Source of the DNA: Prunus persica | Lineage: Eukaryota; Streptophyta; Magnoliopsida; Rosales; Rosaceae | DNA length: 64,000 nt | Assembly: GCF_000346465.2 (NCBI RefSeq) | Contig: NC_034009.1 | Span: 5,781,291-5,845,290, forward strand | Reading direction: 5' to 3' | In this document: in pieces, positions 1 to 13,200 of the stretch | How the letters are laid out: each line of letters begins with the position of its first letter | Numbering within the stretch: the stretch's first letter is position 1 | The notes under the pieces: generated by a model | Told to the model about the DNA's origin: nothing | Seen by the model: only the letters and a program-made list of their open reading frames with translations | Databases searched by the model: none | Position numbers and translations under genes: made by a program

Positions 1-1704
1 CCTCACATATTCCACGATTACGATTGAAGTATGTGGTGTTTCTGATTGGTTTTTATATCCTCATCATAATTCTATATTGTTGTATGCTTGAAATATGAAG
101 ATAGGTGTATCAGGATCTTATTGGTCTTGGCCACATTAAACATAGGTTGAGCCTGTAATCTCTTCTTGATTGCAGTCTGAGCGTTTTGTCTTAAATTCTT
201 TTGCAGGGCTTTCTTTGGATCATTGTACAGATGCTTAGCAAGGGGAGCAAGAGCAGCATTTCAAGTGTATCCTGAAAATCTAGACCAGCGAGAGCTGATT
301 TTGAGTTCTGCAATGCGTGCTGGATTTGCTGGGGGTGTAGTTGTTGATTATCCCAACAGGTATGCAACCAATGAAAGAAATCTAATGATAGGCTATTAGT
401 TTGTCTGAAACGATGTGGTTACTAAACTGCTCTCTAAGGTCTTTGCTCATGCATGAGCTTATATAGCTACTGAGAAACACCTTGTAACCACTCCTGATAC
501 ATGAACCTTATATATCAGATCGACCCATGCACTGCACAAAAAATCTGAACAATGCCAGTAAATATGAACAGATATGTAGTTTGGATTTTTATTCTGCATG
601 GAAATTTGACATCCTTGACTAGTTCTTAAGGCTTGCTATAATTGATAAATGAAATAATGGTACTTTCGAAAGGAGTAACAAGACCCTAATTTATGGGACA
701 TAGAATGGATTTGTTAAGAGATGTTGATGTAATAATTAGACAATTTCAGAATAAATGAAAATATTGAAGGCATTGTGGTTATTCATCTCTGTGTATTTCG
801 TGTTATTTATTTTCTTGAGAATACAGAGGGCAATAAACATGTAAAGAATGATTGCTGAACTGCTCATCATTGCTGTTGACTTGTGAATTAGCTCCTGAAG
901 AAATTCAGGTCTTAAATAAATAAATAAATAAATAACCTTTTTCTCTTCCATTTTACAAGTTGCACTATCATTGTATGGTACAATGGTTTTATTCATTTTC
1001 TTGTCTACATGTTCATTTCATCATTTTACCTTTCACTAGTCCTCTTTTGATTTCCTTTCAATATAATATTTTCCTTGCCTGGATGATCAGAGGAAAAATT
1101 GGAATGTGTTTCCGTAACTTAACCCAATGAGTGAAGCTCTTAAGAGAGTATTGCATGAATAGGATTTATGGGGAAAAGGGTTAGTTTCTGAGTTCACATT
1201 AATTATCTTGTAACAGTTCCAAGAAAAGAAAAGAATACCTTGTCCTCACTTGTGGGCCACCATCTATTAGCACATCCACTCCCAATGGAAAAGGCGAAGA
1301 TGGTGAGAGTTCCTCTGATGATGATAGTGAAGATGAAGACAATCAGACAGTAAGTTTTCACTGATGCATTTACTATCTTCATTGTTTTGCTTAGTCAAGG
1401 TGATGTTGGCTAGCTACATTGTCCTCTTCCGGTATGACCTTTCTATTATTCCACAAGGCTAGTGCAAATTCCAAAGTACTAAACCATAGCTATTTATTTA
1501 TTTTTGAATTTCTGATGTGTTATTGTTTGTGTGAAGCAGGTTTCAATCTCAGACAGGCACAGGCCCAAGAAAAAACAGAAAATAACGAAGAAAGGCAAGG
1601 GAAGAGAATGGATAATAAAGAAGAAGGAACAGATGAGGAAAAAAGGAAATGTTGTTCCGCCAGACACAAAGTACACAGCTCGGAAACGTAAGGCTCGGTT
1701 TTGA
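1..1704 (+). CDS. BUD23: 18S rRNA (guanine-N7) methyltransferase, 3' part
   Basis: This is the C-terminal part of the BUD23/RID2 family, which methylates a guanine of 18S rRNA during 40S maturation in the nucleus. Its 5' end lies outside the window. Visible exons are 1-28, 207-359, 1217-1349 and 1540-1704 (TGA at 1702-1704). All junctions are GT-AG and the phases agree: AA joins G to make Lys, and AG joins T to make Ser. The frame reads [19 protein letters not shown], then [10 protein letters not shown], then an acidic Ser/Asp/Glu stretch, then a Lys/Arg-rich tail ending TARKRKARF. That order matches the known family C-terminus: the end of the SAM-binding fold followed by the WBS_methylT basic tail. 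The SAM-binding motifs themselves are upstream and not seen. A polyadenylation-like AATAAA occurs at 1944-1949. In Arabidopsis the orthologue is RID2. Confidence 0.93.
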
Positions 1705-3033
1705 TCTTACAGCAGGCCTAAATTTTGAGTGTTCTGGCTTTGGTGTGTGCTTTGAGCGGTTTATGTAGGCTCTGCAAATGCATTTCCTTTTTTCTCAATA
1801 GTGCTTTAGAATACTGGCCATAAGCAATTTATATACAGATCTCTCCAGGTAATGGACGTCTGGTTGTAATATGACTATTCCTGTAACCTTAACAGTTTTG
1901 AGAAAAGAGAAACTTTGTTCTGTTTTAAGGTATTGACCAACTTAATAAAATCCTTGTTTGATGAATGAATATAGTTATTAATTCCTTTTCACCTCTGCAT
2001 TCATCGTTTTGTGATGATATTTTCTTGGAAGACTGGCTTGGTAAACCCTCGACATTACCATAATCCGGATTGCAATACGCTGCTTCGCATTTGAGCCAGC
2101 TTAACTCCTCCAAAGTTTTTTCCTCTTCTATTTGTTTGGCATTCATTTTTTTGGAATTTGCAGCTCAGAAATTAGGGGTGTGCAAGATCCAATCCAATCC
2201 ATTTTTAATTGGTTTTGATGATTTGGCGGATTGGATTGGATTGCTAGTTTCCAAAACCGATATTATTGGATCGGATGATTGATTTGCTTGGGAGAATCTA
2301 ATCCAATCTAATTCAATTCAATCCAATTTAGTTAGCTTCATACTTATTTTGCTCGTGTAAGTGTTTATAATTGAAAAAGTTATGAACATTTTAAGCCATT
2401 AGATGGAGTTAGGCAATATATTATAGAATAAAAATAATTTTCTCACATTTCATTTATATTTTACATATACATTTTAAGCCACACCCCATGAAAAATTGTC
2501 ACTACCATCAGTTTTGATGTTGAACCTTCAATTTTCAAATTTATTTGTTAACAAGTACCAAGCCATTGTGCTTGGTATTATAGGACAAACATAACTGAGG
2601 TTAGGGACCTTAAAAATCAAATTAGGAACGCAGTACATACATGACAAATTTCAATGGCTGCACAGTATACATACATACCTTCACGGAAAAATAAGGCTTA
2701 ACAGTAACGACTCTTTTACTTGTATGGAACCTTGTAACCACCACCAAAGAATATGTGCGGAAGAATTACGCGAGCAAAAACTAAGCTGGATATAACCAGC
2801 TAAATAGATGAGAAATGCAGACACAAAACCAAACAGAAGATTAAATTTTCAACACAACCATTTAACTAGTGCCAACAAATTGTCTAACAAAAATTTCTCA
2901 AACAAAACTTCTTCATGTCTCATATTCTTATCCAACAATTCACAAAAATCCAACACTACATGTAAATTGAAAAAGGAAACTAGTAAGATTACGACATAAT
3001 ATATAATCCGGAAACGACTGAATTATGACTAGA
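1705..3033. other. Intergenic region between convergent BUD23 and RPP3
   Basis: No gene is seen here. The stretch holds the 3' ends of two convergent genes. Around 2188-2335 there is a degenerate GGATTGGATTGG / AATCCAATCCAATCC tract in both orientations, which can fold back on itself. This style is common in plant non-coding DNA and I assign no function. Confidence 0.6.
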
Positions 3034-4001
3034 TTAATCAAAGAGAGAGAATCCCATGTCATCATCACTTTCCTCCTTTTCTTCCTTCTTCTCCTCGGCT
3101 GGGGGAGCCTCTGCAGCTGCCGCACCACCTCCAGGAGCTGCAGCAGCTCCGCCTCCAATAAAGGCACCACCACCACCGCCACCACCAACGATCACCTGTA
3201 CCAAAGAAGTTTCAAGTTATGGATTCGGCAATACAACACTATAACCATTGAAAAGGGATTAGCAAGCATTAATATCATATATCAACCACAATTGGTCCTC
3301 TTTAAACCAATGGTTTCCAAGGTTTTTCCCAACACAAAACTGCCATTCGAAACATATTGCATGGGGAAGTGCTTTTAAACTTTGGCTTTTCACTACAACA
3401 GACAATATCAACAGAATTAAAACAAAAACAAGCGAGAGTGCTTCTGTGAACAATTTGGGCAACATAATTTTTATTAAATTTGAAGCATAAACCCAATACA
3501 GGAGTGTTTGATCATTTAGAGCTTATTTTCCATGTAATTTCTTGCAATAATCGATTGCAATTTTCAGAAATCACAAATCAAAAGAAAAAGCTCCAAAACA
3601 ATCCCATATGCACGATCAAACCAAATATGATAAACCCATCAAAATCAACAATAAGCAACCAAATAAATCAAAGGAAAATCCCAGATTTCAAATTTCCTTG
3701 TCTTATCAAAACCATAAATTAAAAAAAAACACAAAACTGAAGAAATCGAAGGCATAGGATCATACGATCAAAAACAAAAACTCGAGATTTAGTAGAGAAA
3801 GACCTGGAAGACGGCTGATGTGGGAGTGACTGGAGAGTAGGAGGTCTGGACCCCACCGGAAGAGTCGGTAGAGAGAGCGGTGTGGACGAGCTTCCTCTGG
3901 AGCTCGAATGTGGAGGCAGCAGAGGCCTCAAGGTCTCCATTGTGCTGTTTCGCGCTCCACTCTCCTCCTGAGGTCCTCAACACGAAAGTGAACACTCCCA
4001 T
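3034..4001 (-). CDS. RPP3: 60S acidic ribosomal protein P3
   Basis: This is the plant-specific P3 protein of the ribosomal stalk, which with P0, P1 and P2 recruits GTPase translation factors. Exon 1 is 4001-3804 (66 codons, starting [15 protein letters not shown]). Exon 2 is 3195-3034, ending in TAA. The intron is GT-AG in phase 0. The product is 119 residues, the normal family length. The N-terminal dimerisation region contains [17 protein letters not shown] Gly/Ala-rich hinge follows, then an acidic Glu/Lys segment, and the conserved stalk tail [11 protein letters not shown] telo-box-like sequence lies in the leader at 4011-4025. Open frames on the opposite strand here are shadows of the repetitive Gly/Ala codons. 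Confidence 0.96.
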
Positions 4002-4010
4002 AGCGAATCG

Positions 4011-4025
4011 AAACCCTAACCCTAA
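4011..4025. promoter_or_regulatory. Telo-box of the RPP3 leader
   Basis: AAACCCTAACCCTAA lies 10 bases upstream of the P3 start codon, and AAACCCTAG recurs at 4121-4129. Telo-boxes are known plant promoter or leader elements of ribosomal protein and ribosome-biogenesis genes. Their activity here is inferred. Confidence 0.6.
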
Positions 4026-5632
4026 GTTTCAGATGTCAGTGCTTTTGAGACTCGGGAGACACTGCTGGCATGAACGGCACTTCGTTTAGTGATTTGCTCT
4101 TTATGTAGAATGCGATGCCAAAACCCTAGCATGCACTCTCGAAAAGTCCTATTTGTCCGTATGATCTTGGTAATTTTCTGAATGTGATTAGGGATGGATA
4201 TGTCATTACAATCCTCGTTCTTGTGGATCAACCGTCAATGCCGACCCTGACAAGTAAACGAGCCACATAACTATTTTATTGATATTAAATTTTATTTTAT
4301 TTTTTCTTGTTTGATTGGTATTTTGTTTCCTTAATAATGATTAAAAATTGTAAATTAGTGTAATAACACATAAAATGCGATGCATAATCTTACAATTACA
4401 CTATTAAGACCCAAATTTAAACTTGAAAAGCAACGAGAAAAAAAAGTTCAAATAGTAAACTGCAAGAGTAAAAAATGTGGAGTTCTATCTTCATCCCCGC
4501 CCCATTAAGCGAAGCAAGAATTGGGTTAAATTGTCATTCCTAATTACAATACCAAACTTTGCGGTCTGAATTGACCAATACTTAACACTAGCCCCTTGAC
4601 ACATGCTCACGCATGTGCCAATTGGTTTTTTTTTTTTTTTTTTTATTTTATTTTTAGAATTAATAAAAGATAACAGGGTAGTTATGTTCCATAAAAGTAG
4701 GACATATTATCTTATTTTGTTTTTAATTTTAATTTTTTTAATATTAAAAAAAATAAATTACCATATTATCCTCATTTAATTTATAATTTCAATTCTTAAT
4801 GTTTGAATTAACAAAGGGCATTTTCTGGTATTTTGAATGTTTCACCATTCTCTACCTTTTGCTTTATATATATAGATAGATGAACGCATGAATAAAACAA
4901 ATCGGCTGGTGTCAAACACGAATAATATCAATTTTGACTCAGAGATTTTAATTTTATTAGGATCTTTCCTATTGAGATATGTGATAATATACTAAACTCA
5001 CACACACTATACGGATGCTAAGACTCGAACTCAGGACCTTGCCTGAAGGAGTAATTGCTTTAAACCACTACACTAGTCACTAGTGGGTCCTTTGCACTCG
5101 ATGAGATTTTTAACTAGCATTTTATGGTTAAGTACTTGTTCTTCCATTCTTAACAAGTTATTGTATTAGCGGAAAAAAAGCCTTAACTTATCCTAATTCT
5201 GAAATGTTACTCTACTCTCCCTCTCACCAGTTGAACTCCAAGAGCGAATAACATAATATTATATGCTTCACCAAGAAAAAGTGATGTTATTTCCACCCCC
5301 TCTCCTATTTCCCCACTCACCTTACCTTCCTACATATCATGTAAATTTGAAAAAACATAATTATATCTTTCCACCCACCATTATTCCTAAAATACCATTT
5401 AATTATTATTTTCTTTTTGTCAAACGTAATAATTTAAAAGGCAAAAAGAAGCTTAATGGAACTTAACAATTAACTCCTGCAATCGTTATTCTCCTTTTCT
5501 TTTCTTTATCTACAATTTCTCCACCCAATTGTATAGGTTTTTTTTTTCCCTCTTCCTTTCTCTAAGTTTGGTTGGTTTTGGTGGTGGCTTGAGAAAATTC
5601 GGGGTTGGGACCCGAGAATGAGGTTCATGTTC
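4026..5632. other. AT-rich intergenic DNA
   Basis: No gene is seen. There is a T-run at 4625-4650. A stretch around 4960-5110 has the 'actcgaactcaggacctt ... ccactacactagt' style found near the ends of many degenerate plant transposons. I could not define ends or target duplications. Confidence 0.5.
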
Positions 5633-5739
5633 ACCACATCATCATGGATCCCGAGCCTCTACATTTAGTATCGGTGCATATAAGTCCACCTCAACAAACT
5701 TGTATTAAACTAAAACTAATTAGTTGCACCTTATTATCA
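5633..5739 (+). repeat. Internally deleted direct copy of the 5.75-6.45 kb repeat arm
   Basis: This stretch repeats the start of the left arm below (catgttcaccacatcatcat, 'gatcccgagcctc'). It then jumps over about 60 bases and continues with the same 'aacaaacttgtattaaacta' and 'attagttgcacc' segment. It is a direct copy with one internal deletion. Confidence 0.75.
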
Positions 5740-5769
5740 TCATGGGGCCCATGTTCACCACATCATCAT

Positions 5770-6174
5770 GGATCTTGAGCCTCGGCATTTAACATCAATG
5801 CATTTACACTCATTTAAAAGAATACAAACAATTAAATTAATTTAATGGTTTTAATAAGTCAACGTCAGCAAACTTGTATTAAACTAAAAACTAATTAGTT
5901 GCACCTTATTATTTCCCCAGCGATCGCAACTACACCCTACCCCACACTGCCAGCCATGGCTGCCACCTCCGTTTCCCTCCTCTCTCTGCCCTAAATATTT
6001 GGGATAAGTGGCTCTCAACAAAGCCTAGGAACTGATAATATCAAATTCTTATCTTTAATACTATTGTCTCAACATCAAAATTACACCTGCAAAATCATAA
6101 ATGAAAACCCCATTTCTTCCTCTCTCCATGATTGTACAATACCATATACATAATTCCTTCCCTCTGTTTTGCAA

Positions 6175-6237
<63 letters not shown>

Positions 6238-6443
6238 GGATGGCTGGCAGTGTGGGTTGGGGAGGGAGGGAGGAAGAGGGGAAGGTTGCATTGCTAGGGA
6301 AATAATGTGGTTCAATTAATTAGTTTTTAGTTTAATACAATTCGGTTGATGTGGACTTATTAAAATCATTAGATTAATCTAATGGTTTGCATTCTTTTAA
6401 ATGCGTGTAAATGTATCGATGCTAAATGCAGAGACTCGGGATC
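5770..6443. repeat. Long inverted repeat with GA microsatellite loop
   Basis: The arms are 5770-5958 and 6239-6443, and they are reverse complements along their length. One arm reads 'gatcttgagcctcggcattt ... attaaactaaaaactaatta ... cacactgccagccat'. The other reads the same backwards with scattered mismatches and small indels. The loop (5959-6238) contains a 58-base GA run. It may be a foldback element or an inverted duplication. Its transcript could fold into a hairpin of roughly 190 base pairs. Confidence 0.85.
6177..6234. repeat. (AG)29 microsatellite
   Basis: An uninterrupted AG run of 58 bases lies in the loop of the inverted repeat. The Leu/Ser-rich open frame on the minus strand here is only a translation of this run. 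Confidence 0.97.
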
Positions 6444-7261
6444 ATTTAATAGATTCATTAACAATTTGTGTAACAGAATGGGCAATTTGTAGGGTTTTCG
6501 AGAGTTTGAATATGTACTCGTAAATGTTCCTAAAGGTGAATATGAACTTGAAAATGACCCTATAATTTGGAGGGTTATATGTAGTTTTTCCTTTACTTTT
6601 TCTTTTTTTCAAATTTTTGTTTCATGCATTTTTCTTCACCTTTCCTTTCTCCATAGTTTTCCTTTCATGTTTGTCATTTAAATCATTTATCATGTTTTTT
6701 TTTCACCATCTCCTATAAAAAGAAAACCCAAAAAAAACCAAAAACGAAAGTGTTATAAACTAAATGATTTATAAACAAATTGGATTAATATCAGATCATA
6801 TAATCTGAACAATTAATTAAATCCGTTGGATTAAGTTAAATGCAGATTAACAATGGATTGATAACTCTCATATCACATTTATCCTACAAAAATATGCATT
6901 ATTTTTGTATTGAACAATCAAAGTACCCTTCGGTATCACCACAGATAATAGAAAAAACAAATTCAAAAAAATTGTAAATTGGCATTTGCTCACTATAAAA
7001 AATGATACATGTACAACAGCCTACAATATCAAACCTGTCCTGTTGCTTAAAAAAATAAGTCAAGAATACAAAGTTAAATTACAATGGATTATTTCTTTGA
7101 ACATCCTTTCTGAACCCCCATGCTTATATCCAAAAATCAAGACTTCCTTTGCTCGTATCTTATGAAGGAAGGTTTGGAAGACGACAGAATAGCTACCATT
7201 GCGGTGCTGGAAGTGCCTGATATTCTGAATTTCTAAGGGCTTCTTGAGCTCACCAAAGTCT
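6444..7261. other. Intergenic region and UTP25 3' flank
   Basis: No coding signal is seen. The stretch is AT-rich and holds the presumed 3' UTR of UTP25 close to 7262. Confidence 0.5.
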
Positions 7262-10200
7262 TCAAGAGAAAGAAAACATACTCATTTTTGATGTCACCAT
7301 TCTCTTTGCTGGAGCCATTCCCACAATTCTCTCAAGCTAAAAAGCAAAAAAAGAAAAAACCTAGTGAATATAATGTTTTGTTTTTCTTCTGATATTCATG
7401 GGGTCCCAAGCACAAACAAACAAACAAAGTAGACAATCTAATTCATATTCACTACATCAGGGAGGGCAAAAAGACAACATATTCTCAATCAGATTACACT
7501 ATTTTAATGCTGGATGTTTTTTTTTAATACAGGGGTGCATGGATAACTGCTCATAACCACTTGCGATGTAAGCTCATTGTGGATAATTTCTTTATTTAAT
7601 TGAAGAGAACCATGCTGGTTTCTAGTATAACAGATTGATAACTGAGTTCTTAAACATTTAAATCTCCTACTAAGTTCAACACTACCCCCTATCTCATCCA
7701 CATCACAGCAGAATTCAGCACATTTAAAAAGAGAGAAAAAAAAAAATACCCGAAGGAGATCAAAATGAGAAAAGAGCACCGTGCATGCCATGTCATGGGC
7801 ATCAAGCATATTAACAACCTGTGATAAAATCAAAAGAACATTTGGTTTACAAAAAGACCAAGTATATGACTATCTGAAACTGAATGATATAAAATATCAA
7901 TTATGGAAACTTATTATTATTTTTGGATCAGGTAGCCACTCAATTGAGCTTCTTAAAGAGAAGGGACAATTTATATCGTGCTCACCTCAGGGTAAAATTC
8001 CTTTCTCTCTGGCAGTGAATAGATGATTAAATTCTGAATTCCACGAATCTACTCACCACAAAAATAAAAAGGATATGTCAGCAAAGAGGCTATTAAGACT
8101 GACTTCAATCTTCCATAAAGTATTTTCCAATTTAAGCAACAATAGACAACAATGTAGTGTCTCCAATATAGAAGAGCACGCATATACATGACCAGTGGAC
8201 AAAACACTCTAAAGAACCTACCTTATATCTGTGGTAAAAATGTGATCTCTCAGTGTAAAGCATGATCTTCCGCTTTCCTTCAAAAAACTGAACCCGTGCA
8301 CGAGAAATATCACTTTGTCCTGCATATCTAAGGAGCAAAGAAACATATATTCCATCAGCACATTTGTGACCACACAAAGAAACTCTTCACAATATACATA
8401 GGACAGATTCTCACTCATGAAGCAAACAGAAGGATGCACTCTGCGACTTCAAAAAATTCCGAACTCGAACATATTCCAAGTAAGAACTGATAAATATCAT
8501 AATCCCACCCTGAATGAAAAATTCCGAGGAAGATATCATTCATGGAAAAATTTTAAACACTAATAATGCAATAAGTGCAAATTTTAGGGCTTAAAACAAT
8601 TACCTCAATAGAATCTTTTATTTTTGGGAAAACCTGAAAATAGAAAAACAACAAACATCTCAACATTCGAGCAAAAATGGAAGAAATAAAGTAAATCAGT
8701 GAAGTGCAAAATTTAACTTTTCAAGATGCAGCAGGTTCAATGACTAGAGTAGGAGGGAACAGGGTGTATATATGGGCTTCTTTTCTTCTTTAAAAATCTT
8801 CAAATCGAATTATCAAGGTTTAAATCTTTACCTTTTATGCTGTTTCACAAAAAGGTAAAACAGTACACAGGTTTAATATTTACCAATGATCTTAAATAAG
8901 TTATTTCAATTCAAAAAGTTCCATAACTATTGCAATTCAGATTCAAGAAAATTTCTAATCAGAGTTTCCATATATTATCTAGCCATTAGTTACAAAGATC
9001 TACTTTAAGTCGAACTACGTCAATTCAGAAATCAAATTATATTTATATTTATTGCAATGAATTATAAAGTCTCATGTCACTAAGGAACCCAATATGGAAA
9101 GCAGAACAAACCTTCGTAGTAAAATATTCAAAACGAGCATCATCAAAATGCTCTATTGAATCTGCATCAAACCGCTGATAAATCTGGAAGGTTGAGGAGT
9201 AACAGCATGCATTAGCTGATGAAGTCTATTCCAAACAGAAAATATCCGAGACATAAATAATTTATAAACCCATACCTTACAATTTAATAAGTAACTGAGT
9301 ATAGTGACACTTACCCTAGTATGATAAATATTCAATCACACCAACAAAAAAAGAACACATTCCATATCCATTTTGAGATTCTATTACTACATGGAGTTAT
9401 GAAACCTTGGAAGGAGCCATAATCAGGGACCTAGGATCAAATTCTGCATTTACCAGTTCGAGATTATGGGATGAGAAAGAGTTGGCTCAACCCTGTGTGA
9501 CATAGCCGCAACAGGTCCCAAGTGAACCCAAAGCATAAATCAATAAATAAAATATCCCTGACTAAATGTTTTCATTTCAAATCCACCTTAAAAACTAAAA
9601 AAAAAATCCAATTATCGGCAACAAGAAAGATACAAGGAGCAGTACATAAATTGAAATAATACTTGGACAGTACACTCAGCTTCCTAACCATGCGAAGAAG
9701 GGGAAATGAAGGATGACAAATACCTGGCGGACTTGAAGTACAACTTTAGTAAGAACTCCTTTATGTTCATGCACCAACTTCACCTATGGTATAACAAAAT
9801 AAGTATTTTAGACTTGCAAATTTTGCGAACCATAAAATAAGCATTAGCAGTCTGAATGTTTTGAGAAAATCACAAAAAGAAGTTTTTCTTTTGCATTTTG
9901 TTGGGAAAACAACCATTATTTTTCAATTGATAGACTTGTCATTAATTTCATCTTTTCTACTGATCATTTGATCCATTGTAGGACCAGTGGACAGTAGAGC
10001 GCAGAACAATAGTATTTACAGGCCACTAAAGCTCAGCATATTCTGGATTTATGGTCTCGTTTTAAAAATAGATTTGGGTAGATGAATGGACACATGTTAT
10101 CAGTTTCTCTTAGAAAATCTAGCTTCAGGAGATTCAATTTCCCAAAGAATCTTTGCTTCTAATGTATTTTCTCAATGCAAGCATGAATACCATATACACA

Positions 10201-13200
10201 CACGTTACTATTGGTTTGGATTGACATACTTACTGGCTACTAGTCAGTAATAAATTATCATGATATGTAGACACAGACAAGTATGTCAGGTGTTGAAAAA
10301 GCACAAGGTGCCATCATGGAAAACCGAAAAATAAAGACCTGTTCCCACAGGTTTGTATGTTTGTAGCATAAAACAGTGGACCATTCACATTAAAGTAGTT
10401 TTGGATAAGTACAGATAAGGCCCTCCTGTCCTCCTAAAATGACCAAGTCTGAACAGAGACAAACTGGTGCTGGTTTTCAAACATTCTATCTCAAAGTAAT
10501 AAAACATTTCATGTTTCCTGCATTACCGTTCTTGTAACTAAAAATGATCCACAACATGACAAGTGTCTCAGTTTCATTATTTTAAAGGATTAAAAGATCT
10601 GTTCCAAACAAGTTTTGAACCGAAGAGGAAAAAGCAACCACAAAAAAAGTTACTTATCTGAATTCATATAGTACACTACCAAAAGGAAAGAATTTTTTTA
10701 CAGAATAATAACAAGAGCAACCAAGCATCCAATGAATAGTGGGAACATTATTGTAATTTGTAGGAGGGGAAGTGCTATAGAAGATATTTTATAGTCAAAA
10801 GTAAAGATTTATGCTCTAAATATTTATTTTTAAACACACCTTCCCATGGTAATTATTGCAGTTCTTGTTGAACAAACTGTTTATATCTGCAGTAAGAAGG
10901 CATCAAGATTAAAGGAGATTGAGAACTGGAATGCATATCTTTATCAAGGTAATGAATACCCTCTAACTTTAATGCATATATTATTGACTTTTTAAATTTG
11001 AATTATATCAGAAGTATACAAGAACATACAAAAAAAAAAGAAAATGATTTCACAGTTGTCATTGATAGCTTATCAACTAAATTTTTTCCGTATAAGAAAA
11101 GAAGAAGTCATCTTGCCTGGGGTTGAATAATAACTCAAAAGTATCGTTTGCCTATAGAAGGATGCATATCCATCCAGGTACCTGACCATGAAAAGCATTG
11201 TTATGTCAATCTTCATGACATGTGATATAATAACTAGTTTTGAAATCAAATTTGGAATTCAGAAAACAACATTTTTGTCTTGCGCTTCTCGAGATATTCA
11301 TAACTATATAGGCTGTATAGGAAGCATTTCGTAACTAGTAGCGTGAGGGAGGACACTATAAGTAGGAAAACTTACCATGCAACCACATACCACAAAACAA
11401 TGTTCACATCAGTTGGAAAAAGATTGACAAGAAAACATACCACTGTCTTATACGCATGACATCAGTTCCGTGCTGCTTAGAGGGTATGTGGTTCAATTGT
11501 TCAACAACTGACTTTAAAAAGTTCCAGTTCTGGAAATTTTTATAAATTTTTATAAGAAAAGAGACGATATAAAATTTTGCAAGTAATATATATTTCAAAT
11601 AGATAATTGATTACACTCTTTACCTGCATTGTTATAACATCTGCATGATCAACAATTAGAACCTGCCACATCAAAGAAATATATCTCCATTAGTGGAACA
11701 GAATCTCGGAAGCAGAAAAAATAAAAATAAAAACTCATGAGAACCATACAGACATACTACCAAACACTGACAGGTTAGTACGTTACTAAGAGATTTACCT
11801 CTATGGAAGAAAGATAGTCGACATCCTTTTCCTTATTTACTTTAGCCTCATCAATTTTCTGGAAAAATAAGTCCACTCAATAATAATATAAAGAAAGTGG
11901 TAGCCAATCACATTATAATCAGATCTGGGGTGTAGAAAGTTGAAAAAAAAAAAAAAAAAGGTCAATCAAGTACCTTCAACAAACCAACCGAAGAGGCAAC
12001 TATCATATCTGAGGTATAGAAATCACTGTACAACTTTATGCTCCTCCTACAAAACAAAGAACGAAAAAATGAGTTGAAAATCTAATTTCCTATAAAACGT
12101 TTTGACTTATTAAACACATTAGACAAATGGGATTACTATCAATGGCCACAAGCCCTGCATACTCTTGAAAGAGATTTACACACTCTCGAGTTATCCATAT
12201 TATATCATACTCATATAGTATCTTTTGTGTGTATTCTATGATACTGAGGCTATCAATAAATCTTCTAAAGCATAACTGTTTGATTGCTCACATTGTTTGA
12301 CTTCGTTAAATCTCAAAATTTACATCGTCTACCAAAGATATACTATCTACTAAATGGCCAAAAGATACTAGTAATTCCAACCTCACATGTCAACTACTTT
12401 CTTAATTCATTCCACATTGCATCGAAGATTATACAACACCCTTAGTAAAGCAACAATAAGAGCAATACTTTCCTGAATGGTTTTTACTATAAAATTTGCA
12501 GATAAGTCATCATCGTTATAAGTTAAGTAATTTACTTTGTGAACTTGATGCCAACCATGAAGTCATCCTTGCTATTTCCACCAAAAAGTACTTGAAAGTC
12601 ACCAGGTTTCGTAGACTTATGAGGTTTTACATTTCCGTAGTCCTGGTCACCTGGGGGAATTTCTTTTTCGTCCTCATTATCATGATCCTCTTCAGTTCCG
12701 AACTCTCTAGAAAATCGATCCATGTGCTCCACATTAACCTGAGAAAGCGGACATAAGGTATTGAAAAGAGGATAAACATAGGTACCTTAAGGAATCAAAT
12801 CCCAGACCATGTGGGAGTAACCAACAGGCCTGACCACTTGACTAAACCCTCGTTATTTAATTCATAGGTAAATAAGATCATTTTTGGTTAAGGAATTGGT
12901 TTACAAAGTTTGCTAACATGAATTCTTGGCAATTGAGCTTTCGAGCAGCAGAATGTAGCTGTGTAGCTTCCATTAAGAACAATCTCAACAATTATATCAA
13001 CATCTGAGGAATTTACTACTATGCCCTTGAAAATCGCATCCAATTTCAGAATTCAGGGGGAACATGGAAAGGGGCCATTATCAGACCTTTCTGCGATAAA
13101 AACTTTTCTGTTTTCATTTTAACCAACATAAGTGGAGCAATCTCATACAGGCAGAGTGAGCATTGGAGGATTAGTATTTAATAAAGTTTATGAAAATATT

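Noticed and set aside
3056..3378. Plus-strand frames over the P3 second exon
   Set aside because: They are opposite-strand readings of Gly/Ala/Glu codons of RPP3.
6061..6315. Leu/Ser-repeat open frame
   Set aside because: It is a translation of the GA microsatellite.
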